64,000 nt of DNA from Pseudomonas chlororaphis subsp. chlororaphis (GTDB lineage: Bacteria > Pseudomonadota > Gammaproteobacteria > Pseudomonadales > Pseudomonadaceae). Of this stretch, positions 35,740-43,535 are shown piece by piece. How positions within the stretch are numbered: position 1 is the stretch's first letter; the number at the start of each line of letters is the position of its first letter. Position numbers and translations under genes: made by a program. The stretch spans positions 3,348,001 through 3,412,000 of the forward strand of contig NZ_CP027712.1 in assembly GCF_003945765.1 (NCBI RefSeq), given 5' to 3'. The notes beneath the pieces are model-generated. The model saw only the letters and a program-made list of their open reading frames with translations. It had not been told where the DNA came from and did no database searches.

Positions 35740-36049
35740 CCTTTATGCGTGGCGTTGGGCGCGAAATCGAAATCCAGTGCTGATTCAGAATAAGTGGGGC
35801 AATCCGACGGTCTGCAATGATGACGTGACGATCGCCAAACGCATCCGCAACGTTGTCGCGGGAGCCAGCGCGATCGACCTCAAGCGCGGCCTGGGCCTGG
35901 GGTTGTCGTTGGTCGTGGCGTCGCTCCAGGCCCAGTCGCGGCCGGTGGGCACGCCCAGGGAAAAGGCACAGGTGGCCTCGCTGTCGGCGCATAACGATGC
36001 CGTCATCGGTCAACTGGTGGCTGATGCGCTGCGCGGGTACTTGATATAA
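35740..36049 (+). pseudogene. Decayed groEL-like chaperonin fragment
   Basis: An open frame from 35705 contains VLIQNKWGNPTVCNDDVTIA (GroEL has the start of the apical/equatorial part as xDKSFGAPTITKDGVSVA), then RNVVAGASAIDLKRGL (GroEL VAAGMNPMDLKRGI) and AQVASLSAHNDAVIGQLVAD (GroEL [20 protein letters not shown]), ending at a stop. The roughly 50 residues that should lie between the first two blocks are missing, and the part before KSKS reads in another frame (VALGAKSKS at 35749, two bases out of phase). The order of segments and partial deletion mark it as a remnant, not a small protein. It ends at the ANR box. Confidence 0.8.
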
Positions 36050-36054
36050 ATCAA
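36041..36054. promoter_or_regulatory. Perfect ANR/FNR box
   Basis: TTGATATAAATCAA, an exact match, 126 bp before Usp 5. It overlaps the last codons of the groEL remnant. Confidence 0.85.
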
Positions 36055-36179
36055 CGCCAAGGAAGCATCGACGGAGGACGCTGGATTACAAGCGCTGGTG
36101 CCTGCGCCAGCGAGGATGCCACGGCGGCCGTCGAAAGGGCCACGGCAGGCGTTGAAACCCATCTGCCCGGAGCCAGCTC

Positions 36180-37064
36180 ATGAGCCAGTATCAACGGTTA
36201 TTGCTGATCATCAACCCGGCCCTGCGTCACTCCCAGGTCATGAACCATGCCGCAGCCCTGGCCAAGGCCAGCGGAGCGAGCCTGCATGTCTGTGCCTTGA
36301 TGCCTTCCTGGAAACTCTTGGCATTGCTCGAAGAAGGCGACCGGAAAAAGGCGCGCGCGGATTACCTGCAAGACCATCGCGACTGGCTCAAGGAACAAGC
36401 GAAAAATATGCGTGACAGGGGGCTGGTGGTGACGACAGAGGTGGCCTGGGCCGATGACCTGCAGCAAGACATTCTCGATCACGTCATGGAGATGCAGCCC
36501 GACCTGCTGATCAAACAAGTGCAGCACGAACCGGCACTCAAGCGCGCTTTTTTCACCCCGCTGGATTGGCGTTTGCTGCGCCATTGCCCGATACCGATCT
36601 ATCTGGTTGGCGAAGGTGGCCATGCGATGCCGCGCAAGGTGGCGGCGGCGGTCGATGCTTCGAGTAGCGATCCACAGGGCGACGAGCTCAATGAGCGGAT
36701 CATCAAGCAGGCCTGCGACCTTGCCATGCAGTGCGACGCCGAGCTGCACCTGCTGTATGCCTGCGATATTTCAGCCGCCTATCTGGCCGACATGGGCGGG
36801 CTGACACTTGCCGACCTCACTAGAGAGCAGCGCAGGGACATGGAAAAGTCGTTCCTCAAACTGGCCGGTCGGTATGGCGTGTCCTCTGACCGCCGGCATT
36901 TCATCCAGGGACACCCCGTTCCGGTGCTGAGCGAGTTCGCCCATCAGCAACAGGTGGATGTGATCGTGATGGGCCGAGTCCAGTCCCGGGGCCTGGATAA
37001 ACTGCTGGGCAGCACGACCGAACATATCCTCTATCAGGTGCCTTGCAGCGTCTTGGCGATATAG
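36180..37064 (+). CDS. Tandem-domain universal stress protein (Usp 5 of 5)
   Basis: 294 residues opening QYQRLLLIINPALRHSQVMN. It resembles Usp 3 most (LHVCALMPS and LLYACDISAAYLADMGGL). The C-terminal motif is MGRVQSRGLDKLLGSTTEHI, again lacking the second ATP-motif glycine. A perfect ANR box is 126 bp upstream. Followed 59 bp later by the phosphoribosyltransferase gene, so the three plus-strand genes probably form one transcript. Confidence 0.93.
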   Translation: MSQYQRLLLIINPALRHSQVMNHAAALAKASGASLHVCALMPSWKLLALLEEGDRKKARADYLQDHRDWLKEQAKNMRDRGLVVTTEVAWADDLQQDILDHVMEMQPDLLIKQVQHEPALKRAFFTPLDWRLLRHCPIPIYLVGEGGHAMPRKVAAAVDASSSDPQGDELNERIIKQACDLAMQCDAELHLLYACDISAAYLADMGGLTLADLTREQRRDMEKSFLKLAGRYGVSSDRRHFIQGHPVPVLSEFAHQQQVDVIVMGRVQSRGLDKLLGSTTEHILYQVPCSVLAI

Positions 37065-37123
37065 GGAAGACAGCATCCCCACGTTACGCGGCGAGTGCCG
37101 TCATCGCCTGAGGAAGTTTTCCG

Positions 37124-37831
37124 ATGTCCAAGAGTCCTTCATTGCAAACCATCTTGCGCGATCGGGCAGATGCCGGTCGACGCCTGGTGGAGCCGTTGCT
37201 CGAATATGCCCATCGACCCGATGTCATTGTCCTCGCCTTGCCCCGTGGTGGTGTTCCGGTTGCCTATGAGGTGGCCAAGGCCCTGGACATTCGCCTGGAC
37301 CTGATGCTGGTCCGCAAGCTGGGCGTACCCTCGCGCGAGGAGTTCGCCATGGGCGCCATAGCCAGCGGCGGCATTCAAATCCTCAATGAAGACGCCCTGC
37401 GCGCCCATCCGGTCGATCAAGCCAGTTTCAATGCCGTGGTAGCGCGGGAAACGCAGGAGTTGTTGCGTCGTGAACAGGTTTACCGGGAGGGCCGTCCACC
37501 GTTGCGACTCAAGGATCAGGTGGTGATTCTGATCGACGACGGCCTGGCCACAGGCGCCTCGATGAAGGCGGCGATTCACGCGGTGCGTGCGCAAGCACCG
37601 GCGCGCATTGTCATTGCGGTGCCGGTTGCGCCGCTTGAGACAGTGGAGGCGCTGCGCAGCGAAGTGGATGAGCTGATCTGCCCGCTCACCCCCGAGTGGA
37701 TGATGTCGATCGGCTACTGGTACCTGGATTTTTCCCAGACGCCGGATACCGAGGTCATCGATCTGTTGCAGCGCGCCTGGCAACGGGAATCGGTTCCCGG
37801 CCCCTCGGCCCAGGAGTCTCGCGATGTTTGA
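37124..37831 (+). CDS. Phosphoribosyltransferase-family protein
   Basis: 235 residues. The PRPP motif VVILIDDGLATGASMKAA (about 130-147) is intact, and LALPRGGVPVAYEVAKAL and VRKLGVPSREEFAMGAI are the characteristic upstream segments of this stress-associated group. The base or acceptor is unknown. It overlaps the next gene by eight bases, so the two are translated together. In mycobacteria related PRT domains are fused to a dienelactone hydrolase or to an erythromycin-esterase-like domain, exactly the two gene types found next to it here. Confidence 0.9.
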   Translation: MSKSPSLQTILRDRADAGRRLVEPLLEYAHRPDVIVLALPRGGVPVAYEVAKALDIRLDLMLVRKLGVPSREEFAMGAIASGGIQILNEDALRAHPVDQASFNAVVARETQELLRREQVYREGRPPLRLKDQVVILIDDGLATGASMKAAIHAVRAQAPARIVIAVPVAPLETVEALRSEVDELICPLTPEWMMSIGYWYLDFSQTPDTEVIDLLQRAWQRESVPGPSAQESRDV

Positions 37832-38483
37832 ACCTCGATCTCGACAGCTGGACCTGGAGGGCATTGAACTATCAGCCGATTTGCGCCTGCCTCCGGGCGC
37901 TAGGGCGCTGGTGGTCTTCGCTCATGGCAGTGGCAGCGGCCGTTCAAGCCCACGCAATCGGTACGTTGCCGAGTCGCTGGCCAGGCACGGGCTGGGGTCG
38001 CTGCTGTCCGACCTGCTCACGGAGACCGAGCAACACCTGGATAACCGGACCCGGGAGCTGCGTTTCGACATCGCATTGCTTGCCAGGCGACTGACTGAGG
38101 TGATCGACTGGATCGGTCGGGACCTGGAGTTGCAATCACTGCGGATCGGCCTGTTCGGCGCAAGTACCGGTGCGGCCGCGGCGCTGCTGGCCGCAGCCGC
38201 ACGGCCGGATGTGGTGCACGCCGTGGTCAGTCGGGGAGGGCGAACCGATCTGGCGGGGCCTGTGCTGTCTCGAGTGAAGGCACCGACCCTGCAGATCGTT
38301 GGTGCACAGGATCCAGTGGTGTTCGGCCTGAATTGCCAAAGCAGTCGTGCCCTGCAGTGTGAGCAGCGCCTGGAAGTCGTGGCCGGCGCCACGCATCTGT
38401 TTGAAGAGCCCGGTGCCCTCGAGGAAGTCGCCAGGCTTGCTGGCGACTGGTTTGAGACGTATCTGCACGGCCCCGCTCCATAG
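37824..38483 (+). CDS. Alpha/beta hydrolase (dienelactone hydrolase-like)
   Basis: 219 residues. ALVVFAHGSGSGRSSPRNRY is the oxyanion-hole strand, IGLFGASTGAAAALL carries the nucleophile elbow GASTG (Ser), and PTLQIVGAQDPVVFGLN and VVAGATHLFEEPG supply the acid and the His. There is no signal peptide. Its start overlaps the phosphoribosyltransferase stop. The catalytic triad appears complete, so it is probably an active hydrolase of unknown substrate, working with the PRT. Confidence 0.9.
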   Translation: MFEPRSRQLDLEGIELSADLRLPPGARALVVFAHGSGSGRSSPRNRYVAESLARHGLGSLLSDLLTETEQHLDNRTRELRFDIALLARRLTEVIDWIGRDLELQSLRIGLFGASTGAAAALLAAAARPDVVHAVVSRGGRTDLAGPVLSRVKAPTLQIVGAQDPVVFGLNCQSSRALQCEQRLEVVAGATHLFEEPGALEEVARLAGDWFETYLHGPAP

Positions 38484-38503
38484 CTGGCATTCGTTGACCG
38501 GTC

Positions 38504-39871
38504 TCATACACCGAACGGAAAGGTTTCGTCTTCCGGTTCCAGCTCCTGGCTTTTCGGCAGCGGCAGCGCTTTTACCGGTTTCGTTTGCTCGATCCAGATC
38601 ATGGCGTCGAACTGTTCGGCCAGCACCGCTTCGAAGTAGTGACTGCCACGCTCGCTCTCGGGGCGATAAATCACACCGATGGCTCGCTCCAGCAAGGGTT
38701 TGGAAAGAGCGCGACGAAGTTCCTTGCGCTGTGGATCACGCCAGTCGGTCAATGACGCTGCAACGCCGGCCTTGAGGAACTGATACTCCCAGCTGTCCGG
38801 GCGCGACGGCCGGATGTCCTTGATCAACAGGTCACCATCCCAGTCGTCGGCCGCAGCCACCTGGCCACGATCGGTGCCCATGCCGATCAGAACGACCTCT
38901 CGCCCGAAGGCACTGCGGCACAGTTGACCGATATTGAACTGCCCCTTCCAGCCCATTTCCGTGGCCGCCGCATTGCCGATATGGGAATTGTGTGCCCAGA
39001 CCACGGCTTTGGCTTGCGGGCCTCGGTGTTCAAGCAGCGCGCGCAACGTGTCGAACATATGTCGGTCGCGCAGGTTCCAGGAGGCTGTCGAGCCTCGATA
39101 AATCGCGCGGTAGTATTGTTCCGCCGCCAGCACCACCCGGGCGTTTTGCGTCGCATCGAAGAACGCCTCGTCGTCCTTGATGAGCCCGGCCAGTTGCTCG
39201 GTCAGCAGGGTATTGAGCTGTTCGACCACTGGCTGCTCACAAGGCATCAGCCCCCCGCGCTCGACGAAGTGACCGTACAGCGCCGGGTCATCCTGCCAGG
39301 GCGTCAAGCAGCCATAGCGCCGGCGAGCTTCACGGGCCAACTGCGGGTCGACCCGGTCCAGATAGCTCAGGACTTCATGAATGGAGTTGCGCAAACTGTA
39401 AACGTCCAGGCCACGGAATTCGACGCGGCGCTGCGGGGCATGCTGGTGGTTGAATTGGTGCAGCCAGTGGGCGAACCCCTTCACTTCGGTGTTGCGCCAC
39501 ATCCAGGTCGGGAATCGGCTGAAGATATGGCGCTTCCAGGCCGAGTGTGCCAACCCGCGCACGTAACGATCGACATGGCTCGCGTCCGGCCAGTCTGCTT
39601 CAACGGCAACGATGTTGAACCCGTGCTGCTCGATCAGCCTTCGGGTGATCGCTGCCCGGGCTTGGTAGAAGTCGCTGGTGCCATGACTGGCCTCACCGAT
39701 CATCACCACGCGCGCATCCGCGTAGCGGTCGAACATTTCACCGAAAGCGGACGAATCCAGCTCCGGCAGGGGCTCGGCGTATTGGCGCAAGAGAGGGGTA
39801 ATGGCTGCCTGATCAATGTGCGCAGGCAAGCCGTACAGACTATCGAGCATGTCTTGGGAAGGGGTGTTCAT
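38504..39871 (-). CDS. Erythromycin-esterase homologue
   Basis: 455 residues from the ATG at 39871, which has GGGA nine bases upstream. An ATG at 39886 is also in frame. Family features: VVMIGEASHGTSDFYQARAAITRR, FNIVAVEADWPDASHVDRYV and KAVVWAHNSHIGNAA. These carry the conserved Glu-His pairs of the EreA/EreB superfamily, although true macrolide esterases are more divergent, and stress-island members have unknown substrates. It is convergent with the PRT-hydrolase operon and separated by 20 bp from its end. Downstream of hsp20, from which it is divided by an intrinsic terminator. Confidence 0.92.
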   Translation of the reverse strand: MNTPSQDMLDSLYGLPAHIDQAAITPLLRQYAEPLPELDSSAFGEMFDRYADARVVMIGEASHGTSDFYQARAAITRRLIEQHGFNIVAVEADWPDASHVDRYVRGLAHSAWKRHIFSRFPTWMWRNTEVKGFAHWLHQFNHQHAPQRRVEFRGLDVYSLRNSIHEVLSYLDRVDPQLAREARRRYGCLTPWQDDPALYGHFVERGGLMPCEQPVVEQLNTLLTEQLAGLIKDDEAFFDATQNARVVLAAEQYYRAIYRGSTASWNLRDRHMFDTLRALLEHRGPQAKAVVWAHNSHIGNAAATEMGWKGQFNIGQLCRSAFGREVVLIGMGTDRGQVAAADDWDGDLLIKDIRPSRPDSWEYQFLKAGVAASLTDWRDPQRKELRRALSKPLLERAIGVIYRPESERGSHYFEAVLAEQFDAMIWIEQTKPVKALPLPKSQELEPEDETFPFGV

Positions 39872-39914
39872 AGCGGTCATTCCCATCAGGATGGATTACC
39901 CGAGGCGTTGACAG

Positions 39915-39948
39915 CAAAAAGCCCCTTGCCGGTTTCCCGGCAATGGGC
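39915..39948 (-). terminator. Intrinsic terminator of hsp20
   Basis: On the minus strand, TTGCCGG-GAAA-CCGGCAA flanked by CCC/GGG pairing is followed by CTTTTT (the A-run 39916-39920 on the plus strand). It ends the hsp20 transcript before the esterase gene. Confidence 0.85.
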
Positions 39949-39962
39949 AGGCTGGCCCGGCT

Positions 39963-40505
39963 TCAATCGGCCTTGATCGGCACGACTTTCTCCGCCTTCA
40001 TGGCTTCGGGCTTTTTCGGCAGCGAAATGCTCAGCACGCCTTTGCTGAAGCTGGCTTCGATCTTCTCGGCATCGACCCCCTTGGGCAGGTTGAACATCCG
40101 CTCGAAGGAGCCGTAGTGACGCTCGCTGAGGTGATAGCCTTTTCTTTTCTCTTCCTTGTCCTCTTTCTTTTCACCCTTGATGATCAGGCAACCGTTGGAC
40201 AGCTTGATCTCGATGTTCTTCTGATCCATGCCCGGCAGCTCGGCGGAAATCTCGAAGCTCTTGTCTTTCTCGGTAATGTCCACGGCAGGCAGGCTATGGC
40301 CGATCAATTCCCGCCGCCAGAGCGGATCGACATCGAACAGTCCGCGACTGAAGGGCGACAGGCTGGAGCCGCGATTGAAATCTTCGAACAGGTGATCGAC
40401 TTGTTGCCGCAGTTTTTCCAGGGGCCGCCACAGGTCTGTCGTCAGCGATGGCTGACGGGCCTTGTCTTCAGTCGTTACTGGCATTTTTTTCACGGAATTG
40501 CTCAT
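39963..40505 (-). CDS. hsp20: Hsp20 small heat-shock protein
   Basis: 180 residues. An N-terminal arm with LRQQVDHLFEDFNRG, then an alpha-crystallin domain (about 70-165): LPAVDITEKDKSFEISAELPGM at its start, LIIKGEKKEDKEEKRKGYHL, ERHYGSFERMFNLPKGVDAE and FSKGVLSISLPK (the G-V-L motif). A short C-terminal tail lacks an obvious IxI motif. It is a cytoplasmic holdase that prevents aggregation. The ATG has AAGAGGAGTAG upstream. An ANR-like box lies 78 bp upstream. I saw no ROSE-type hairpin in the 5' region. Confidence 0.95.
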   Translation of the reverse strand: MSNSVKKMPVTTEDKARQPSLTTDLWRPLEKLRQQVDHLFEDFNRGSSLSPFSRGLFDVDPLWRRELIGHSLPAVDITEKDKSFEISAELPGMDQKNIEIKLSNGCLIIKGEKKEDKEEKRKGYHLSERHYGSFERMFNLPKGVDAEKIEASFSKGVLSISLPKKPEAMKAEKVVPIKAD

Positions 40506-40582
40506 TTTTCACTACTCCTCTTGGGTAAAGGACAGGCTGTGAAGACTGAGTCTTAATGTCTGCGTGAATGACCGGTTCGTGT

Positions 40583-40596
40583 TTGATTTAGGTCAG
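40583..40596. promoter_or_regulatory. ANR-like box between hsp20 and the HDO-ligase operon
   Basis: TTGATTTAGGTCAG: the first half is exact and the second has two changes (GTCAG against ATCAA). It is 78 bp from the hsp20 start and 117 bp from the start of the plus-strand operon. Confidence 0.6.
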
Positions 40597-40712
40597 AAGC
40601 CGGAAAGTATTTGTCGCCCCAGCCGTCCTGCCGGATTGTTTCGCCACCTTCAGATTCCGTTAAGAAACGCCACCGATACTCCTCCCGAACTTACCCAGGG
40701 AGGCATCCATCC

Positions 40713-41393
40713 ATGCCTGATCACGACTGGCACATCGCTCTGCCTTTGCACTTCGGCCAAATCGAAGCGCCGCCGATGTGTCTTGCCAGGGCCTTGCCGG
40801 ACGAGCCTCAGCGTCCGCTTTTCGAAGCCTTTATCCAGCGCCGTTTTCGCAAGGCCCACGGTGCCGACATCCGTCATTTCATGCCACAGCTGTTTGGCAT
40901 GAGCAACAACGCATCGGGCGAGCTCTGTGCAGTGGCCGGCGTGCGCCTGGCAGGTCATGAGCAGCTGTTCCTGGAGCGCTATCTGGACGACCCGATCGAG
41001 CCATTGATCAGTGCAGCCGCCGATCGTGCCGTGGACCGGGCGGGCATCGTCGAAGTCGGCAACCTGGCCGCCAGCGACACGGGCAGTGCACGGCTGAGCA
41101 TCATCGCCATGACCTATTTGCTGGCCATGGGGGACCTGGAATGGGTGGCGTTCACCGGCAACATCGGCCTGGTGAACAGCTTTCATCGCCTGGGCCTGAA
41201 ACCCGTGACCCTCTGTGCCGCCGACCCACAGCGGCTGGGTGATGAACGGCACAGCTGGGGCAGCTATTACGAGAGCAAGCCTTGGGTACACGTCGGCAAC
41301 ATTCGCGCCGGCTTCATTCATCTGCGCAACATCGGGATGTTCGATCGCCTCGGGTTGCCGTCGTCTTTTGCGCAGGCCAGCCATGTCGCATGA
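40713..41393 (+). CDS. Thermostable-hemolysin-family protein
   Basis: 226 residues of the family named for a Vibrio thermostable hemolysin. Conserved features include FEAFIQRRFRKAHGADIRHF, GVRLAGHEQLFLERYLDDPI, VDRAGIVEVGNLAASDTGSA and EWVAFTGNIGLVNSFHRLGL. The alternation of strands and helices recalls a GNAT-type acyltransferase fold, and I suspect that rather than a toxin, because there is no signal peptide. The ATG at 40713 has a strong AGGGAGG. It overlaps the next gene by 11 bp. First gene of a seven-gene operon. Confidence 0.88.
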   Translation: MPDHDWHIALPLHFGQIEAPPMCLARALPDEPQRPLFEAFIQRRFRKAHGADIRHFMPQLFGMSNNASGELCAVAGVRLAGHEQLFLERYLDDPIEPLISAAADRAVDRAGIVEVGNLAASDTGSARLSIIAMTYLLAMGDLEWVAFTGNIGLVNSFHRLGLKPVTLCAADPQRLGDERHSWGSYYESKPWVHVGNIRAGFIHLRNIGMFDRLGLPSSFAQASHVA

Positions 41394-42864
41394 AAAGGAA
41401 CGCTTCAAGCAGGCGCTACGTGACCATGCCGAGCACCGGCCCAATGCCGTTGCCTTGTGGGGCGATCACCTGAAGCTGGACTACGCCACGCTGTACGCAC
41501 AAGTGATGCAGCGCCAGCAGCGTTTGCGCGACGAAGGCGCCAAGGTGGTTGCCCTGGCCCTGGACAACGGCGTCGAAGCCATGCTCTGGGACCTGGCCGT
41601 GTTGTTCGAAGGCTTGACTTGCGTGCTATTGCCGCCGTTCTTCAGCCCGGCCCAACGGGCCCATTGCCTGGAACAGAGCCAGGCTGGGTGGGTGATTGCC
41701 GAGCCGGAGCTGGAAGCCGAGCTGAAAGCGGCCGGATACGTGCAAACCGCAACCTTCTGGCGGCGCGCTTTCAGTGGCCCGGACCGGATGTTGGAAGGCA
41801 CCGCCAAACTGACCTTCACCTCGGGCACCACCGGCACCCCAAAAGGCGTGTGCCTGAGCGCCGAGAGCATGCTGCGGGTCGCTCGCGAGCTGGATCGGGC
41901 CAGCAAACCGGCAGATCCGCAGCACCACCTTGCGCTTTTGCCGCTGGCGATCCTGTTGGAAAACCTCGGCTGCTATGCCGCCTTGCACGCCGGCGCGACC
42001 TTGAGCCTGCCCAGCCAGAAAACCCTGGGCATCCAGGGCGCCAGTGGCGTCGATGTACCGCGCCTGCTCGGTTGCCTGGCCAACCGCGCGCCGCAGAGCC
42101 TGATCCTGGTGCCGCAGCTGTTGCAGATGCTGGTCGGCGCCGCCGAGCACAAAGCCTTCAATCCCGCCGCGCTGCGTTTCGCCGCGGTGGGTGGGGCACG
42201 GGTTTGTGGTGCGCTGTTGCAGCGTGCGCAACGCCTCGGCCTGCCGGTCTATGAAGGCTATGGCCTGTCCGAATGCGCATCGGTGGTCTGCCTTAACCGC
42301 CCGGAGGCGAACCGCCCCGGCAGTGTCGGCCAGCCATTGCCCCATGTGCAGGTCCGCCTGGCCGAAGACGGCGAAGTGCTGATCAAGGGGTCGACCTTGC
42401 TCGGGTACCTGGGCGAAACGCCGCACGCCGATGAATGGTGGCCCAGCGGCGATCTCGGCGAGTTCGATCCCGATGGCTTTCTTTACCTCAAGGGGCGCAA
42501 GAAGCATCAGTTCGTCACCAGTTTTGGCCGCAACGTGAACCCGGAATGGGTCGAGGCCGAGTTGACCCAACGCCGCCATATCGCCCAGGCCTTCGTCTAC
42601 GGCGAAGCCATGCCGCGCAATCATGCTCTGCTCTGGCCCCATCGCCCGGATTGTACCGACGACGAGCTGGCCGCCGCCGTGGCCGAGGCCAACGAGGCCT
42701 TGCCTGATTATGCCCAGGTCCATCACTGGTCCCGGCTGGATCAACCCTTCACCTTTGCCAATGGCCTGCTGACCGCCAATGGCCGACCGCGCCGCGACGC
42801 CATTGTCGAGCGTTACCGGGCGCAACTGACTGAACCCGTACTTTCCGAGGAATCCGCACCATGA
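41383..42864 (+). CDS. AMP-forming acyl-acid ligase
   Basis: 493 residues of the adenylate-forming family. P-loop LTFTSGTTGTPKGVCLSAES (about 145), YEGYGLSECASVV (substrate/AMP motif), and GDLGEFDPDGFLYLKGRKKH with the hinge Arg/Lys region. The last motif normally ends in a catalytic Lys (PxTxxGKxxR), but here the segment NGLLTANGRPRRDAIVERY has no Lys, so adenylation might proceed differently, or the protein may depend on a partner. It should activate a carboxylic acid for transfer to CoA, a carrier or directly to an amine. The start overlaps the preceding gene and the stop overlaps the next ATG. Confidence 0.92.
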   Translation: MSHEKERFKQALRDHAEHRPNAVALWGDHLKLDYATLYAQVMQRQQRLRDEGAKVVALALDNGVEAMLWDLAVLFEGLTCVLLPPFFSPAQRAHCLEQSQAGWVIAEPELEAELKAAGYVQTATFWRRAFSGPDRMLEGTAKLTFTSGTTGTPKGVCLSAESMLRVARELDRASKPADPQHHLALLPLAILLENLGCYAALHAGATLSLPSQKTLGIQGASGVDVPRLLGCLANRAPQSLILVPQLLQMLVGAAEHKAFNPAALRFAAVGGARVCGALLQRAQRLGLPVYEGYGLSECASVVCLNRPEANRPGSVGQPLPHVQVRLAEDGEVLIKGSTLLGYLGETPHADEWWPSGDLGEFDPDGFLYLKGRKKHQFVTSFGRNVNPEWVEAELTQRRHIAQAFVYGEAMPRNHALLWPHRPDCTDDELAAAVAEANEALPDYAQVHHWSRLDQPFTFANGLLTANGRPRRDAIVERYRAQLTEPVLSEESAP

Positions 42865-43535
42865 GTTTTTTTGACCGGCTGCAAGAAGCTACCCAGCAGG
42901 AACGCAACGAGCTGTTCAACCTGCCGATCATTCTCGATGCCCTGCAGGGCCGGGTCAGCCTGGAAAGCTACCGGGCCTTCCTGGCGCAAGCCTATTACCA
43001 CGTGCGTCACACCGTGCCCTTGATGATGGCCTGCGGCGCGCGCCTGCCGCTGCGCCTGGAGTGGTTGCGCAAAGCGGTGTGCGAGTACATCGAGGATGAG
43101 TATGGCCATGAGCAATGGGTGCTCGATGACATTGAAGCCTGCGGCGGCGACAGGGATGAGGTGCGCAACGGTCGTCCCTCGTTGCCAATCGAGTTGATGG
43201 TCAGTTTTCTCTACGATCTGATCGCCCGGGACAATCCGGTGGGGCTGTTCGGCATGGTCAATGTGCTCGAGGGCACCAGCATTGCCCTGGCCACCCATGC
43301 CGCTGGCAGCATTCGCCAACGCCTGGGCTTGCCGGAAAGCGCTTTCAGCTACCTCAGCTCCCATGGTTCGCTGGATATCGAGCATATGCAGACCTACCGC
43401 CGGCTGATGAATACCCTCGACGATCCGGCCGACCAGGCTGCGGTCGTCCATGCCTCCAGGGTGGTGTACAGGCTTTACACCGACATGTTCCGCGGCTTGC
43501 CCCGCGGCGGGGAGAACCTGCATGCGCCTGTCTGA
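42861..43535 (+). CDS. Heme-oxygenase-like diiron protein (HDO/TenA-PqqC fold)
   Basis: 224 residues. Candidate iron ligands: H47/H50 in QAYYHVRHTV, E75-E80 and H83 in CEYIEDEYGHEQW, Glu in VLEGTSIAL (about 148) and the H-x3-D-x2-H run SHGSLDIEHMQTY. This residue set matches the heme-oxygenase-like diiron oxygenases that perform unusual C-C, C-H or N oxidation (UndA, SznF, BesC types), not the TenA thiaminase, which has a catalytic Cys in a different place. The overlap ATGA with the ligand gene and the later overlap with the SDR suggest the enzymes act together. Confidence 0.88.
   Translation: MSFFDRLQEATQQERNELFNLPIILDALQGRVSLESYRAFLAQAYYHVRHTVPLMMACGARLPLRLEWLRKAVCEYIEDEYGHEQWVLDDIEACGGDRDEVRNGRPSLPIELMVSFLYDLIARDNPVGLFGMVNVLEGTSIALATHAAGSIRQRLGLPESAFSYLSSHGSLDIEHMQTYRRLMNTLDDPADQAAVVHASRVVYRLYTDMFRGLPRGGENLHAPV

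Noticed and set aside
35678..36013. Minus-strand open frame of 111 residues opposite the groEL remnant
   Set aside because: The plus strand shows GroEL blocks in order, while the minus-strand translation has no similarity I recognise.
40506..40712. ROSE-type RNA thermometer in the hsp20 leader
   Set aside because: No stable hairpin occluding AGGAG and no U(U/C)GCU element seen.
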